64,000 nucleotides of DNA, from NCBI GenBank assembly GCA_963920665.1, contig OY987263.1, positions 31,856,547 through 31,920,546 of the forward strand, given 5' to 3'. The notes below the pieces were generated by a model. It had not been told where the DNA came from and did not search any database. It saw only the letters and a list, made by a program, of their open reading frames with translations. This DNA is from Straminergon stramineum. Lineage: Eukaryota; Streptophyta; Bryopsida; Hypnales; Calliergonaceae. Of the stretch, positions 1-12,965 are shown piece by piece (positions within the stretch are counted from its first letter, which is position 1; every line of letters begins with the position of its first letter). The position numbers and the translations under genes are program-made.

Positions 1-441
1 GATCTAATTCTTATGTCTTGATCAAATTGTTGTTTGATTGATCACTCCCCTCTTGTTTCTTGGTACCTCTCAACATTGAGGGGAGTCCCCCAACCACAAA
101 AAATTATTAAATTTTTTTTTCTACTTTCCACGCAAGCAGGGGTGTTCCCTTCATCGCCAATGAGTACCAAGCAACAAGAGGGGAGTGACCATGAAAAACT
201 AATTTTCAATGGAACAACCTTATTTGATTTCAAAAAAATTCTCATTAATCATCAAGTTTTTTTCTTAAAATCTAGTGAAGTCTAATGAATGGCACATCAA
301 GGTTGTTTAAGGGACCACAATAATAGGTCCATGATAATAGGTATTAATAAAATTTATTAAAAATAGGAAGTTTTAGCCAAAAATTTTAGATGGAATCTCT
401 AAAAAGTTGTATGCTCACAAGCTCACAAAATAGCAACCCTG
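1..441 (+). mobile_element. Truncated long-inverted-repeat DNA transposon (right part)
   Basis: This is the right-hand part of an element whose full copy lies at 54291-56042; the left part is outside the window. The two share the GATCACTCCCCTCTT block, the stretch around 290-360 and the terminus ending in GCTCACAAAATAGCAACCCTG (421-441). Unlike the other copy it lacks the Stowaway-like insertion: the intact TA target is at 345-346. No coding capacity is seen. The short open frames here are on non-coding transposon sequence. Confidence 0.8.
40..190. repeat. Internal inverted repeat within the truncated element
   Basis: ATCACTCCCCTCTTGTTTCT at 41-60 is inverted at about 163-190 (ACCAAGCAACAAGAGGGGAG). 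The same inverted pair occurs in the full copy at 55071-55246. It may be an older nested MITE or part of the element's own fold-back structure. Confidence 0.65.
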
Positions 442-2483
442 ATATGAGGAGCTTCAACTTTACATATGATAATAGCGGGGATGTTTTTCAATAGAAATTC
501 TCAAAAAAATTCCATTTTTGAGTGCATTGACCAAAATCAAAAATATAATTTTTGTTTTAAACTTCAATTGTACAAAAGTGTAGTAGACAATTTTGGAAGT
601 ATATTGAAAATAATTGCAAACATTTGACATTAGTGATTGCAAGATTGTCAAATTTGAAGTGAATTATTTTGGAGACATGATTATATGTCTTTTCACTATT
701 GGTTGTAAACTTTCACATTATTTGGAATTTTTTTGGAATTATTGTGGATTTTTAAATTAAAAAGTGAAGCAATTCGTATAAAATGAAATTGATATTCAAA
801 ATCTTTAAAAAAATCCCTCCATGTTTACACTATAGTGTCAAATATTGTGGTGCATATTTTTTATTTTGTCATTAGAAAATTAGAAAATTAGTAGTTTATA
901 GTTGCAAATTCATTTTTCCATTTGGCTTGTCAATATATATTTTTTAAATTGTACATTTCAAGTAGAATTACAAATGAATATTGAAGAATATCAATGAAAA
1001 ACTTATTTTCAATAGAAATCTAATGCTTTTTGCGTTCCAATATTGAGTAGAAAAGTCCCACCACCAAGGTCTCTCTATCCCAAAATGGGGCCTAAAAACA
1101 TTCAATTAGGCATCACTAGCAAGATAGGGAGTAACATAATCCTAATTAATCTTATTTGGTATCTATACAAAAAACTTTAAGCCATTCAATTTCAGCTTAT
1201 GAAATGAAATGAAAGTTACGAGGAGTTTTATTTTATAGGCAATGAAGGTAGAACAACAAATGAAGTTGTTATTTTACATAATTTTATTTAAAAAAAATAA
1301 AAACAGTCATATGGGATTATTCATTACTAGAAAACTCTTACCATGAAGATTGACAATTCTAAGATTCTTATCAAAGATATTAGCAATTTTGTTTTTCATT
1401 CCATAGGGAACAAACTTCCACTTCATAATTCTTTTAAAGATGAATATAAAAGTTTTTTTGGTTAAATTTTTTCACATGTGTTTTCAACCCACGTTGAAAC
1501 ATATTGGCTCATTTTTTTGAGTTATAGGACATTTCTATTTTTTCTAAAAATGTTGAAAGACTTTAGGAAGGGCTTAAAAATGGTGTAGGGGAGTCAATTA
1601 AAATTGTTATAAGGATGTACTTGAACAAGTTAAATAAAAAATCCTATGGTTAGATTTATTAGAGAATAAATATAGATGACTAATTGACTATCATGGCCTT
1701 GCTTTGGATATGAGTATTTTGAAGCAATTTTGGGCCTCAAATCATCTCAGAGTTTTAGGAGTTAAATCTTTAATTAACAAAGTTTGGCTACTTTTGGAAT
1801 GAAATTGTTGTAATAAACATAAAAATATTGAACAATCACATACATGTTATATTTCATATATAGATGTGGGATTTAGCACAAGTTGACCAAATTGCTCAAT
1901 TTATTATTATTATTATTATTACTATTATTATTATTAATGCAACATTTTATTAGAGCACCCAATTGGATTTCTTAAAATTTCTATGAAGAAGGTACATGTC
2001 CATGCCATTGATCCTTAAACTAGCTAAATTGCACCACATTTCTACCAAAACAAGTCAAGTGCTCTATGTAGAAATGTCTTCTAGAATTGAAATTTGAGCC
2101 ACATTACAAAGTTTATAGATTTAGAAATGGCAAAAGTGTTTTCTCATTCGCTTTGCAACTAGCATCCATCCACTGCTTTTTTTTCATTTAGTAGCCAATG
2201 AGCGATGTAGGCCATTGATTTATAGTTTTGGTAGCCACATCCTTGTCATAGAATTTGTAAGAACTAAGGTTTGGTTGTGCTTCTCCTTGTGCTATAGTTT
2301 AGCAGCATTTATACAACTTGTTTTTGCATTGATATTTGTACTTAGTTTTTGTGTTTAGCATTAATGGTTGTTGTTTGAATGCAGAGTGGTTCTCTTTGCA
2401 GCATTGCATCATTCAAAATTGTGGAGGCACCATTGCGCCAATGGTGTGGCAATTAGGCTTGAGTGTCTCCAACAATTTTTAAT
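442..2483. other. Intergenic AT-rich DNA, no gene seen
   Basis: Only short open frames occur here and none resembles a known protein. The one distinctive feature is an ATT microsatellite near 1901-1936. Confidence 0.6.
1901..1936. repeat. (ATT)n microsatellite
   Basis: About twelve trinucleotide units with one interruption (ACT). Confidence 0.9.
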
Positions 2484-2487
2484 TTAA

Positions 2488-3413
2488 CCCCTAAAGTTCC
2501 TTGACTATGTTATCACTCAAACCCTCAAAAACCGCCATTTCTATTACAAGTACCAAATTTTTGAAAAATATCATTTTTGGACACATGTATCCATGAGATC
2601 TTGTAGTACACTAGATTGAGAAGATGTGGGAAAAAATTCAGAAAATTCCACCATGCACATTGCAAGATATTAGCATTTGAAGTGACAAAAATCCTTTTGG
2701 GGGCCCTGTGAAAAAATAGGTAGCTACACTTCACAAGGTCACATTTGTATGAGAAAATGTCCAAAATGGCAGTGCTTCTTTAGATTCCTTCTTCAATGGA
2801 AGTTGGCTACATGCTTGAAAATTTTCAGATCATTTGGAATTGTGCAACATGTAGGAAAAAATTATTAAGTAGAAAGATGTAGAGAATGATTCAAAATACT
2901 AAATTGTTAACAATTTGTTAATGGAATTGAAAAAATCCCAATCCTAATGGTTGTAATGTTTTAATAAAAAATCTACATCTAATTTTGTGGGTTTTTTTCA
3001 AAAAATATTGAAAACTGAGTTAAAGAAAGGACTTCAAAGTTTATTTTAGAGTAGAGAATCCATACTTGCCCGCAAACTAAAACATCTCATAAATTTTGAC
3101 TCATTGATCAAAATGGAATGATTAAAAGCTTTCTATGTATATATAAATCTAGAAAACCAATTACAAATTTTTATTTTTAAAAAAAATGATTTATTTAGAT
3201 CTGCCTAGATTGCCCGAGTTGAGAAACAAACTACATATTACACCATAACTTTTGACTTATATTTCCAAATGTCTTGAAATTTAGTGCACATGAAAGATAT
3301 TCCTCCTCCACGCCTTCTATTAAAGTTTGGGTCAAAAACATTGAAATCTCTAGTCACACGTATTTGCCCAAAAAAGTTATGTTGCCAAAAAACACACCTT
3401 GGTCCTTTAGGGG
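2488..3413 (-). mobile_element. TTAA-flanked TIR element, copy A
   Basis: A 926-bp non-coding unit bounded by CCCCTAAAG and its inverse CTTTAGGGG. TTAA lies directly outside both ends (2484-2487 and 3414-3417). It is the reverse-orientation relative of the units at 18026, 28358 and 31363, with shared internal blocks near both ends. The TTAA flank suggests a 4-bp target duplication. Superfamily is uncertain; piggyBac or Kolobok families elsewhere use TTAA. Confidence 0.75.
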
Positions 3414-3863
3414 TTAAAGGATGCTTACGTTTCATTTTGCTTACCCTTTTTGTTTTGCTATTGATCAATCTTCTATACTTCTGGAATTTTGTTCTTATTT
3501 CCATTGTTTGCATCTCTATTGGTATTGTTTATTTTGAATTGGTTGGGGTGCAATTCTTTGCTCTTGGCATAGCTTTGTGACTTAAATTCCCCCCAAAATT
3601 TGAAGTTCAGACATTCGGTTCTAGTCGGAATACTAGTGGCCTTGGCAAGTACTTTTGAACTCACACTTCAGTTGCGGGCAATGGTGTTTATGGCGATGAC
3701 ATCACCCATGTGTCAAAGACGCAACTCTTAGAGTCTCTCCTAACCACCATATGATTGTACCATTTTTGAAGCCACTATTGTTTTACCACTATCACCTAAG
3801 ATAGTTGATGTTGTAGCACCAACCTTAGCACAAAAGAGGAGGAAAACGGCCCTGAGCACAATC

Positions 3864-6755
3864 ATGAGGTGTTGGCAAGAAGTGTGGGCGTCCAAATTTG
3901 CTTGGGTGGAGGGGGACTTCAATTCCAATAGAGATGTAGTTGGGGTTGTTTGCAATAATTGCATTAAGATTATAGGGAGATGCAAGGTCATGGTTTCAAA
4001 GGCGAACCATTTTGAGAAACACACGAGCAAGCTCATTTGTAAAGAGGATGGTGTCCCCCTTGCTTCACCTAAAGAAAGGTGATATGTTTGTTAAGCATGA
4101 TTGCAAGTACAAATAAATAATGAATCAAGTTGTAGGCAAGGTGAAAGCCATCTACCATTGTTGTTCATCAATTTCTTCAAGGTTTGGAGGGTGAGTTTAA
4201 GAGAAAATGGTCCAATTCTCTACCACTTTTCACATTTTAAATCATGGTCGTTCAGAGTGCGATTATGAGCATCAGCAACAATTGCTCAAACAACTAAAGG
4301 TGAGAAATCTTTTGAGAAAACACCAGTCAGAGATGATGGGTTGGGAAAAGAGTGAGCATCTCCACGAGGATGTTTTGTTGACCCTAAAGGGTGTTGTCCA
4401 ATTTATCAGCATCATTTCCATCAACGCCAATGAAGTGAAGGTATGAAGTTGATAACACCTACTGGCTAAGTATCTTTGTTTATACTATGGGTTGTTGGGA
4501 AAGAATTTTGCTTGTCTTGCATTTGTCTTGTGTTTCAAAGAGTGTTACTACAAACGGCTTGACTAATCTAATTATGAATGCTTTGCTGAGTGACAGAGGC
4601 TTGACATGTGAGGAAATTGCAAGAAAGTTAGTGTGTTTTGGTGACAAAGTGAGTACATTTCAAGGATCGAGGATGGAAGTGATGAACCAAATTCGGCAGA
4701 AATGGACTCCCTTTTTTATTGGCGTTAGTTGTATGAGTCATCTTCTTAACTTCAAGGTTGAGACCATGTCCAAATTTCCAATGGTCTCTTGCCTTGAGGG
4801 TCTTTTCTAATCTATTTATGCCTACATCTATCGTAGCAACATGTGTCATATTGAGTTGCAAAGGCTTGTTGATTTCATGGAAACTAAGGGGAACAAAATG
4901 GTTAGAAATGTAGAAACTTGTTGGATTTCCATACATAGTTCAATAGCAAGGATTTTGTCAAAGTACTCCACCTTGTTGGTGAAGATGGTCATTGATATGA
5001 CTATCGGACTTGGTATTAAACCGCATGTTGGGCTATGGATAATTTTGACCTCTTGGCCAATATAGAGGTGTTCTTGTTACTAGCTTACTTTATTATCCTT
5101 GTGAAAGTTGTACATTACTTGATTATGCTTTCATAAGCTTGTGATATGTTCATTTCGATTTTATGCAAGCGGTGAAGTTGTGCTAGGGGGAACTTGCTAG
5201 AATGTTTTTGGATGCATCCATTGTGTAAAACAAGGTCGATTTTCATTGCTATAGTGAGCTTGTGGTGCTTTCAAGTGTTGGCATTCCTTTGCAGTGGCAA
5301 CAACTACCCGGGGATAGTGGAATTTGCCATTTACTATTCACTTTGCCATAACAAGCAAACATGGCAACATCTCTTTGTCACATAGGAAGAATTCAATTGG
5401 GTGTATGACAACATTGATTAGCAATTCTTAGGCGAGCATCTTCACTTTGCATTTGTTTTGTCTATTTGCTTTGTTTTCCATTTCGATTTAATATTTTGCT
5501 TCATATTTTATTTCAATGTATTAAGTTATGTTTTGGATTCATTGTTTTGCTTTATGTTTTCCATTTTTTTGTATTCAAAGGTTTGGGATTCAATGTTTTG
5601 TCTTGTAATTATTGCAATAGGTCCATTGGAGATTTGGAGGTGGCAAGTCCAGTTGACTATATTTCTTGTAAGAGTGTGTTTTGGGATTCAATGTTTTGCT
5701 TTGTGTTTTCCAATTTTTTTATTCAATGGCTTTGGGTTCAATGTTTTGCTTTTTGTTTTGGATTCAATATTTTGGATGCCTTGTTGTACTTTATGTAACT
5801 TTCCAATTTTTTTATTTAATGTTTTGATTGTTGCAACAAGTCTATTCTTGCTTTGAAAGCAACAAGTCGAGTTGATTAATTGTAGTTCTCCCAAGAGTGT
5901 GGGTAAAAATTCAATGTTTCAGTAATTGAATGCTTGAAAGCCTAAAGGATAACTCAATGCTTAAATGATAACGAATTAACTCAATGGTTGTTTGAATGCT
6001 TAAATGAGAATTGAATACTTAAATGTAGAAGTGTTTAAATGATTCAATGTTAAACACTTGAATTTGCTTCAACAACTGAATTTCCTTTAGTGCTTAAATG
6101 TCTAGGTTTGATCAACTATGATCTAATACTAGTAGGCTTGAACTTGTACAAAGATTGTTCAATGTCTATGTGATGAATTTGATTGTAGGTTCTTGTAGTA
6201 TGATCTCCTTGATGCATTTGGAATCATTTATCCACAATATTGGTGGCATGATGGTGTTGATGACAGTTTTAGCCATCACTTGGGGGTGCTGAAAGAGTTT
6301 TATGCAACATCAAAAGTTATGAATAGGCATGAAGCCTTTGTGTATTAAGGGTAGCCTTATACTGTCTCAAAGATGCTCTTAAAGTCCAACTTGGACAACC
6401 AATAGGGCTTCTTCAAAGTGACAATGAAGGTAAATGCAGAAGCTACATGTGTCCAATCTTTCCACATTAATCCCATCATTAAATTGTGGTAGAAACTCTC
6501 CCAATCATGCCATTTGAGTAAGTTGATGTCAAAGTATTTGAAACTTACTAAAGTTGGCTATTGTTTGGTTTTTGATTCAATTGAGGATGAGAGGTGCTTC
6601 TCTACTCTAAAGTTTCTCAAATCTTGCCAAGGAAATAGGTTAGGGAAGCATAATTTTTCCCTTGTTGCCTGCATGTTTGGCCAAAAGTACTCTTCACTTC
6701 AGGGTTTTTGTTACGAGGAAGTCATCGGATATTGAAAAAGTGTTGTCAAGGTTGG
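3864..6755 (+). pseudogene. Decayed hAT-like (DUF4371-type) transposase
   Basis: Pieces of one protein family lie in order but in shifting frames with stops. The N-terminal part (3864-4082) resembles the entry region of DUF4371/TTF-type proteins (KFAWVEGD, then a cysteine pair). A segment at 4207-4446 carries a DYE...LKQLKV...KHQSEMMGW pattern. The core at 4487-5065 contains GDKVSTFQGSRMEV, WTPFFIGVSCMSHLLNFKV and METKGNKMVRNVETCWISIH, all typical of the family. The C-terminal hAT dimerisation-type segment is at 6514-6735 (SIEDERCFSTLKFLKSCQGN). A T-rich repetitive stretch (about 5453-5830) and unrelated sequence separate core and C-terminus, so the copy is interrupted. A solo LTR begins immediately after the last recognisable codons. 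It cannot make a transposase now. Family assignment rests on motif memory, not on a search. Confidence 0.8.
5453..5830. repeat. Degenerate T-rich repeat (TTCAATGTTTTGCTTT-like)
   Basis: Variants of a motif around GGATTCAATGTTTTGCTTT recur several times, with irregular spacing. The hydrophobic open frames here are by-products of the T-rich repeat. It separates two parts of the decayed transposase. Confidence 0.65.
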
Positions 6756-8016
6756 TGTGAGCCCCCAATTCGTCACCAAGGGCTCACTCTTTTCTTTTCT
6801 TTTTGTATTTTGTTATTTTAAATGCAATTTTATATACAAAAAGCCTCCAAAAGATTGTAGAACCAAAATATGTGTGTCACATATCAAAATAGTATTTGGT
6901 CTATATTTAGAATATTATAGCTAGAATGGTCCAACCACGAGTTGTAAATAGGTTAGAATCCAATTAATTGTGGCAATTTGGTCAATACGAGTGATGGGCG
7001 TATTGGACTCAAAATCCCATGTAGAAAGGACATCTCTAGGCTAAAATTGGTTGAGGGAACCCGAATGAGGCATATAGGTCATTTCGTGGACATAGGTTCT
7101 AGTTTCCCCATTTCATTGATGAAATAGTAGAACCCCAATTATTAGCTTGCAAGTGTCAAAAATACCAAGACAAGACCATGGAGGAATCTCAAGTCTAAGA
7201 AGGGTGACTAAGGGTTAAAACCATGCGGGGAAACCAACGGCAAAGTTGGTTTGCCAAGATTCCCTACAATGTAAGAGATTCCTTGGCCGATGATAATTAA
7301 ACAAGGGGGTGGATTTCGTCCCCCCTAGGCTAATGTGTAGAGTAAAAATATGAGCCTACGCATGTATTGTGAGATTCCTTGGGAGGTTCCACAAAAAAAT
7401 TTGAAATTTTTTGATAGTCAAAAGATGTCTTTCATAACAATTGATTACCCAAACCTATGATGAGAAATTCCTAGAAATTTCCCAAGTGACAGTAAAATCT
7501 CACTAAAAATTAGAGTAGTTTCTTTTATATTAATAAGATACCCCAATAATTTTCAAGACATTCCAATAGTCAAAAGTACCCGAACTTGTAAGATTCCCCG
7601 ACAATTAACGGAATTTAAAGTCTACAATAAAGTTGACTAGTTTAGTGGGAGTATACGGAAGTGGAATGGGATCCAAGATAGGTATTTTCTTACTCCTCCA
7701 CACTCACTTAAGAGCCTAGGCTAGTTACTTTTGTTTGAAAAGTCAAACTCCATAAGTTGAAATTTTTCCTAATTTTGGTGTTAAGTTAGCGCTAGGTTTC
7801 CTTGCAATTTTGAAGATAGGAACAAGGGTGAGGGTTTCTACATACTAAAAATCACCTTTTGAAGCCATTGGCACAATTCGTTTGCAATTCGAAGTTAATC
7901 TCCAAAAGTTAGCTTAGCGGGCCAATATAGAATGAAAACCTTGAGGATGAGAATGAAAATCTAAAAAAATAAGGTTAACTTAGATGAAAAAGAGGAGGTG
8001 AGTGCCTGGGAAAGAG

Positions 8017-8024
8017 TATAAAAG
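8017..8024 (+). promoter_or_regulatory. LTR TATA box, copy 1
   Basis: TATAAAAG sits in a block (GTATAAAAGGGCACC) conserved in the other solo LTR. It is followed by a pyrimidine-rich CTTTCTCCTCTCTCACCAC stretch suited to a transcription start about 30 bp downstream. This would mark the U3/R boundary. Confidence 0.65.
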
Positions 8025-8457
8025 GGCACCCTTTCTCCTCTCTCACCACTCCCTTTTTGTGTAATTGGGTCCATTGGGTCCAATTTATGTTGGAATTGTG
8101 GCATTTTAGCCACAAACCTTGCAACGGTGTTTTGGGGGCACTTTTGACCGTTGTTGTTTACCAAATTTGTGAGGTTTGTGTGGGTCCCTTGAATCTTGTA
8201 TTATTTGAGTTTGTATAGTATTAACACTCTCAAGGTTGAGCTTGGAGGCTTTTTCTACCTTACCGTATTTTAACTAGAAGTTGTGTGCGTTTACCTTTGA
8301 GGGGCTCTTTTGTCACCCTCCTTGTCTTGTCATTGTACTAACCCCCCATATGATTGGTGATGCCGCTTTGGGGGGCCTTTAGTTTAAGTCTTTCATGATA
8401 CTAACCCTGTGTAGTCAATTCTTTGGTGTCAAAGGTTCTTTTCTTTTATCCCCTAAT

Positions 8458-8690
8458 ACTAACGTGGGTTACTTAGAGAGGTCCAAGGGAATGTGAGAGT
8501 TAGTAGGTTCCGTTGTGAATACTAACATGGATTACTTAGAGAGGTCCAAGGGAGTATGAGAGTTGGTAGGTTCCGGCATGACGGCGAAGCTTTGAACCCC
8601 CTTTGGAGTCAAAAGTCTTAGCAGTGTGCTAAAAGAGGGAACCATGGTGAAGCTTTGAATCTGCTTGGGGTCAAAAGTATTAGCGGTGTA
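8458..8690 (+). repeat. Short internal duplications in LTR copy 1
   Basis: A unit containing GGTTACTTAGAGAGGTCCAA occurs twice (near 8465 and 8525). A GCGAAGCTTTGAACCCC...GTGTGCTAAAAGAGGGA unit is then repeated in diverged form. The second unit occurs three times in the other LTR (48785-48965). Confidence 0.7.
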
Positions 8691-8925
8691 TTAAAACCAC
8701 CCCATGGGAGAACCATGAGCCCCCATAGTCCCTCTCCCTACAAGGTTTAGTTTCCAAAACGCGTTGGGAACAAACCAAGGTTGAGGCCTCCAAAAGTAGG
8801 AATTAGAGGTCAAGATGAGTGTGAGGAATAACTAGTGAGAAATTGAGTGAGGCCTTCACCTCCACAAACTTAGCCTACCATCCATCAACTGTAGACATGG
8901 CTTCTACAAAAAACCCTTAGAAGTT

Positions 8926-9500
8926 AGTACAAAATCAACAAAAGGGGGGTTCCAGTAATCAAAAGGATAGTCTAGGAGGGATTGTCCAGTAATTAAGGTT
9001 GGATAGGGGGGTTCTAGTAATAAAAAAAGAAAAAGTTGGGAGGGTTGTCTAGTAAAAGAGAGGTTGAGGAGGGTGCTAGTAATCAAAAGGAGAGTCAGGG
9101 AGGGACTATCCAATAATTAAGGTTGGGTAGGAGGTTCCAATAATAATAATAAAAGGTTGAAGGGACTGTCTAGTAATCAAAAGGATAGTCAAGAAGGGTT
9201 GTCCAATAATTAAGGATCAGGAAGGGGATTGTCAAGTAAAAAAGAGGTTGAAGACTTGAAAGGGGTTCCAATAATAAAAAAGGAGAGCCATGGAAGGTTT
9301 CGGTAATCGAAACGAGATAGTTGGAAGGGTTGTCCAATAAAAGAGAGGTTGAGTAGGGGGGTTCTAGTAATCAAAAGGAGAGCCAAGGAGGATTGTCCAG
9401 TAAAAGAGAGGTTGGGAAGGGGTGTTTCATTAAGCAAAAAGGAAGAGGGCCAAGGTTGTTCAATAAAAGAGAGGTCAAGGGAGGGTTGACCAATAATTAA
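8926..9500 (+). repeat. Degenerate tandem array inside LTR copy 1
   Basis: Variants of GGGTTGTCCAGTAAAAGAG and CCAGTAATCAAAAGGAGAG alternate many times. The matching place in the other LTR (about 49330-49520) has a different array built on GTAATTAACCATCGGGTGG, so this part of the LTR varies quickly. Confidence 0.7.
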
Positions 9501-10909
9501 GGGAGAAGGAGAAGGGAAAGAGGAGACCGACAAGAAACTTCCCTTACACTAAACAACCTTTGGGGTGGGGAATCCAACTCCCCATCTTCCATAAACATCA
9601 CCAAAGCAACAAGCAAGAGAATGGAGGAATGATGGAGTGACAAGGAGGGGCTATTTGGAAGAAGAGCTTGATGGGAGATAGGATAGGAGGAGAATCCCCA
9701 AGCTTCATTAGGGCCCTTAGATTAGACTTAGGTGATTTACAGGAGATTAAACGTAAGATGTAGGACATAAGAGGTGGTTCAACCTTGAAGGATGGCATAA
9801 CATGTCCTTGGCTAACCTCGTAGGGAGAACCAAGGATAGTTGGGCCACTATAGTACGTAGGAGGGGTAGCATGGAAAGAAAAGAAGAGAGAGGGAAACAA
9901 ATAGGATAAAGCCAACGAATAAACTCTTGTATTAAATTATTTTATAATTAGAATGGAAGTTCATTGTATCGCAGCACGGGAGTTCATGGCAGAGGAGGGA
10001 GAGCTTTTGGTGGGCACGATCAATGATTCAAGTTCCGAGGTATGAGACAAACCCTTCCTAACTCTTCTAAGTTCCCTGATTAGTGATTAGTAACTCTAGC
10101 CGAGGCCCACCCCTAGGTCAGACCCCTAGGACTATAGGTCAAGTCGTTTCTTAGAATAAAGACTTAAAGAGGAGAACCGTAGATTTCCAAAACCTGAAGG
10201 CACGCCCAAATTGGGTCAAAAACAAGGAAGTTATTGCCGGATGAAGGTTAGAGTTGATTTGGATGAAGAATAGTTAGACCTAGGATTTGAAAAAAATTAA
10301 GGAGATTAGAAGGAGGCTATCAATTAGGATCCAGGGCCAAAGAAAAAAAAGTTAATTCCGAATTATAGGTTAGGAGAAATTAGCGGATGAAGTTTAGGTA
10401 AGGTTCCGATGAGATTTTGTGTGAATCCCCAATTAGGGCCAAACTCCAAATCTAGGTAGGAGCAAGTCTTTTGACCCATCCCTAAAAATTCCGAATCTTT
10501 TTGAATTAGGTAACTAGGTTCAATTGATGGATGAAGTTTGAAGGATTGAGTAGTGGTCGAACTTCATCCATTCATAACTTTGGCTAGGAAGGTCGGATAG
10601 GGTCGAGTTTTAGGTTTTTAGAAATGAAAAAAGATGAACTAGAGGCTTCGTAGGTTAGTTCTACCTTGACGTAGGTTCCATCCAAAACATACAGTAGGCC
10701 ATCCATTCGGTCAACCAAAACACTAGATGTAGATTAAGAGAATCTTTCATATTTGGGGTCACTTGAGGCACTTAGTAAAAAGATCTATTGCTTGGAAGGC
10801 ACAATGGACCACACTTAGACACCCAAAGTTAGGATTCACTTAGCCAAAACCCAAAACTTAGTTGTATTTGCAATTTACCAAGGGTGGGTAAATTGACTCT
10901 CACAGTTGG

Positions 10910-11254
10910 CCGGCACGGGGATGCCTAAAGCTCAAGGAATAGGACTAATATCCTCACCATAGAAAAAATTACCTTAGTTTTTATGAGATTAGGTGTGCTT
11001 TGCAATTCAAGTTCATTTAGGCTAAAGACACAATGCTATAGAGGTGGATCTTGATGCAAATACACTTTTGCAACTATTCCATGGCACTATTGTGCCACAT
11101 TACTACTACTATTGCTATAGAGTCTTGGACCAATTGATTACAGGAGTGCGGGCCATAATTCAGTGTCATTGGCTTGGTGTTGAACCTTGTTTTAATTTTC
11201 TCTCCTAATTCTTCTAATGTGTCTAGTTTGTATTGTGTACTCTAATATTACAAT
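10910..11254. other. Intergenic DNA, no gene seen
   Basis: Old target DNA downstream of the LTR; I recognise no coding or structural feature. Confidence 0.5.
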
Positions 11255-11475
11255 CACTACAAGAGAAAGGGGTGTTTTAAGTGAGTTTTAAATGTAGTCG
11301 TAGACATCAGATTTTAAATAATGACCTTTAAGGAGATTTTCATTAAAAATTTACTAAAAACACATGTATTTCTAATAAATTTTTAATGAAAATCTCCTTA
11401 AAGGTCATTATTTAAAATCTTATCTCTAGGACTATACTTAAAAACTCACTTAAAACACCCCTTTCTCTTGTAGTG
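11255..11475. mobile_element. CACTA-type MITE, near-perfect palindrome
   Basis: A 221-bp unit starting CACTACAAGAGAAAGGGGTG and ending with its inverse, with arms of roughly 100 bp (ATAATGACCTTTAAGGAGAT is mirrored). The 3-bp duplication AAT (11252-11254 and 11476-11478) and CACTA ends place it with CACTA/EnSpm non-autonomous elements. It is non-coding. A transcript through it would fold into a long hairpin. Confidence 0.9.
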
Positions 11476-11478
11476 AAT

Positions 11479-12229
11479 TGGGCAATCTAAAAGGGTTCAA
11501 TTCCCTTCTTAGTGACCTGTTTATTTTTCATATAGGACTTACATTCTAAAAAGAAAAGTATGTAACAATTCTATTGCAATACAATGTGAAATTTTTTTTT
11601 GCCTTGGAAAACCCCCGCCATTATACAACATATTGTTTTCCCACTTAGCAATTGTTGCCATATGGATTGACAAGAAATACCTTTTTTTTGCACTCCATTT
11701 TCACATGTCACAACTTGTATTCTATCACCCAAAAAATTTATGCAAAATTTTTCATTTCCAATTCGAATTTATCTCCATGTTTCCACCAATGGAATTAGGT
11801 GTCGTGGAAATAGCTCTAAAGCACGGGTATAGCTTCCTAGCAAAATACAGTTAATAGGTTTCTAGGATTTTTGGTCCATACCTTGTGTCAAAGATTTGAA
11901 AAAATCCATTGAAATTGACTTATGAGAACTGGAATGAATATCCAATTTTCCATTCAACAAGCATTTGGGGCACTTTTAGGGATTAATAGAAGCATGAGGG
12001 CATTCTCAATCGATAGTCCAATATAACTACCCTACCAAATACAACTTTAACTTTTCATTGCTTTGTAATTAGAACTTGAAATTTTTATCAATAGAAGCGA
12101 ATTCAAAAATATTTTGAATAGGTACAAGAAAACTCAAATTTAGACATTGAGTAAAGAAAATAAATTGCTTCAAAGCTAGCTAAAAGACAAAATAAATTAT
12201 AGGGGTCTTGGCAAATTACGGGTACCAAT
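11479..12229. other. Intergenic DNA, no gene seen
   Basis: A 73-codon open frame (11633-11854) shows no recognisable family and no codon-use signal I can defend. Confidence 0.5.
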
Positions 12230-12965
12230 GCACTTTACACTCCAATGTAGGTGCAATCCATTAAAGTGGGATGAAATATAACTAAATCACAAACCAAAAT
12301 GTCATTAAACTACCCCCGAGGGAGAGCTCAAAATTGTTGAGCTTATTGAACTCATTAGGCCCTATGAGGTCTACAATTTGATTCCTACTCATATCCATAG
12401 CCTAAGCACAATCATTTAATTTGACAAGGGAAACAAACCCCCTTGCCATTAGGTAGGGATGTTGCCTCTATAGAAAATGCAAGGACTCAATTAGTCTACT
12501 AAGGTGTACTAGCCCAATTTTGTTTGCATCCTAATTTCGTCACCCAATATTTGGTTCCAATATCATCCATTTAAGCATCTAAATCTATCCAAAATTTAGT
12601 AAATTTGTTGAAGATTTTGACAAAATTGTAGAATTAATGCCATTAAGAGTATTGTCACTTGTTCATTGGCCACTTTCCAAATGCTAATAGGTAAATGTAA
12701 TGGTGGTTTTAGGTTGTTTCTAGGACATTTATGACTCTAGTCTATAGGTGGTTTTGTCATTTCAGGGCAAACCACTTCATAAGTTCATAGAAATAATAAT
12801 TTTGATCAAAAAATTATAATTCCACTTGGGTTTGACTCATGAAACAAGCACACTCCTCTGAAAAATTATTTGCCCTTCTTGGAATCGGTTCCAACATAGT
12901 TAGATTGCAAATCAAGGTGGTAATAGGCTTATCTACCTTACTTCTCAATGTGGCCAAATGCCATT
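12230..12965 (+). repeat. Dispersed repeat, copy 1
   Basis: Collinear with about 24990-25510. Shared blocks include TTTATGACTCTAGTCTATA, CACTTGG(G)TTTGA and GTAATAGGCTTRTCTACCTTA. Ends are not resolved and no coding capacity is seen. Class unknown. Confidence 0.65.

Larger units (their letters stand above)
6756..10904 (+). mobile_element. Solo LTR, 4.15 kb, copy 1
   Basis: The unit begins TGTGAGCCCCC and ends GACTCTCACA, the TG...CA ends of an LTR. It is flanked by the 5-bp duplication GTTGG (6751-6755 and 10905-10909). A collinear copy lies at 47015-51053. A TATAAAAG core promoter sits about 1.26 kb from the 5' end. There is no gag-pol reading frame and no second LTR at this site, so this is best read as a solo LTR left by recombination between the two LTRs of one element. 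It lands exactly behind the C-terminal part of the decayed hAT-like transposase. Confidence 0.88.

Noticed and set aside
5458..5856. A hydrophobic 132-codon frame as a membrane protein
   Set aside because: It is translated from a degenerate T-rich repeat and has an overlapping similar frame.
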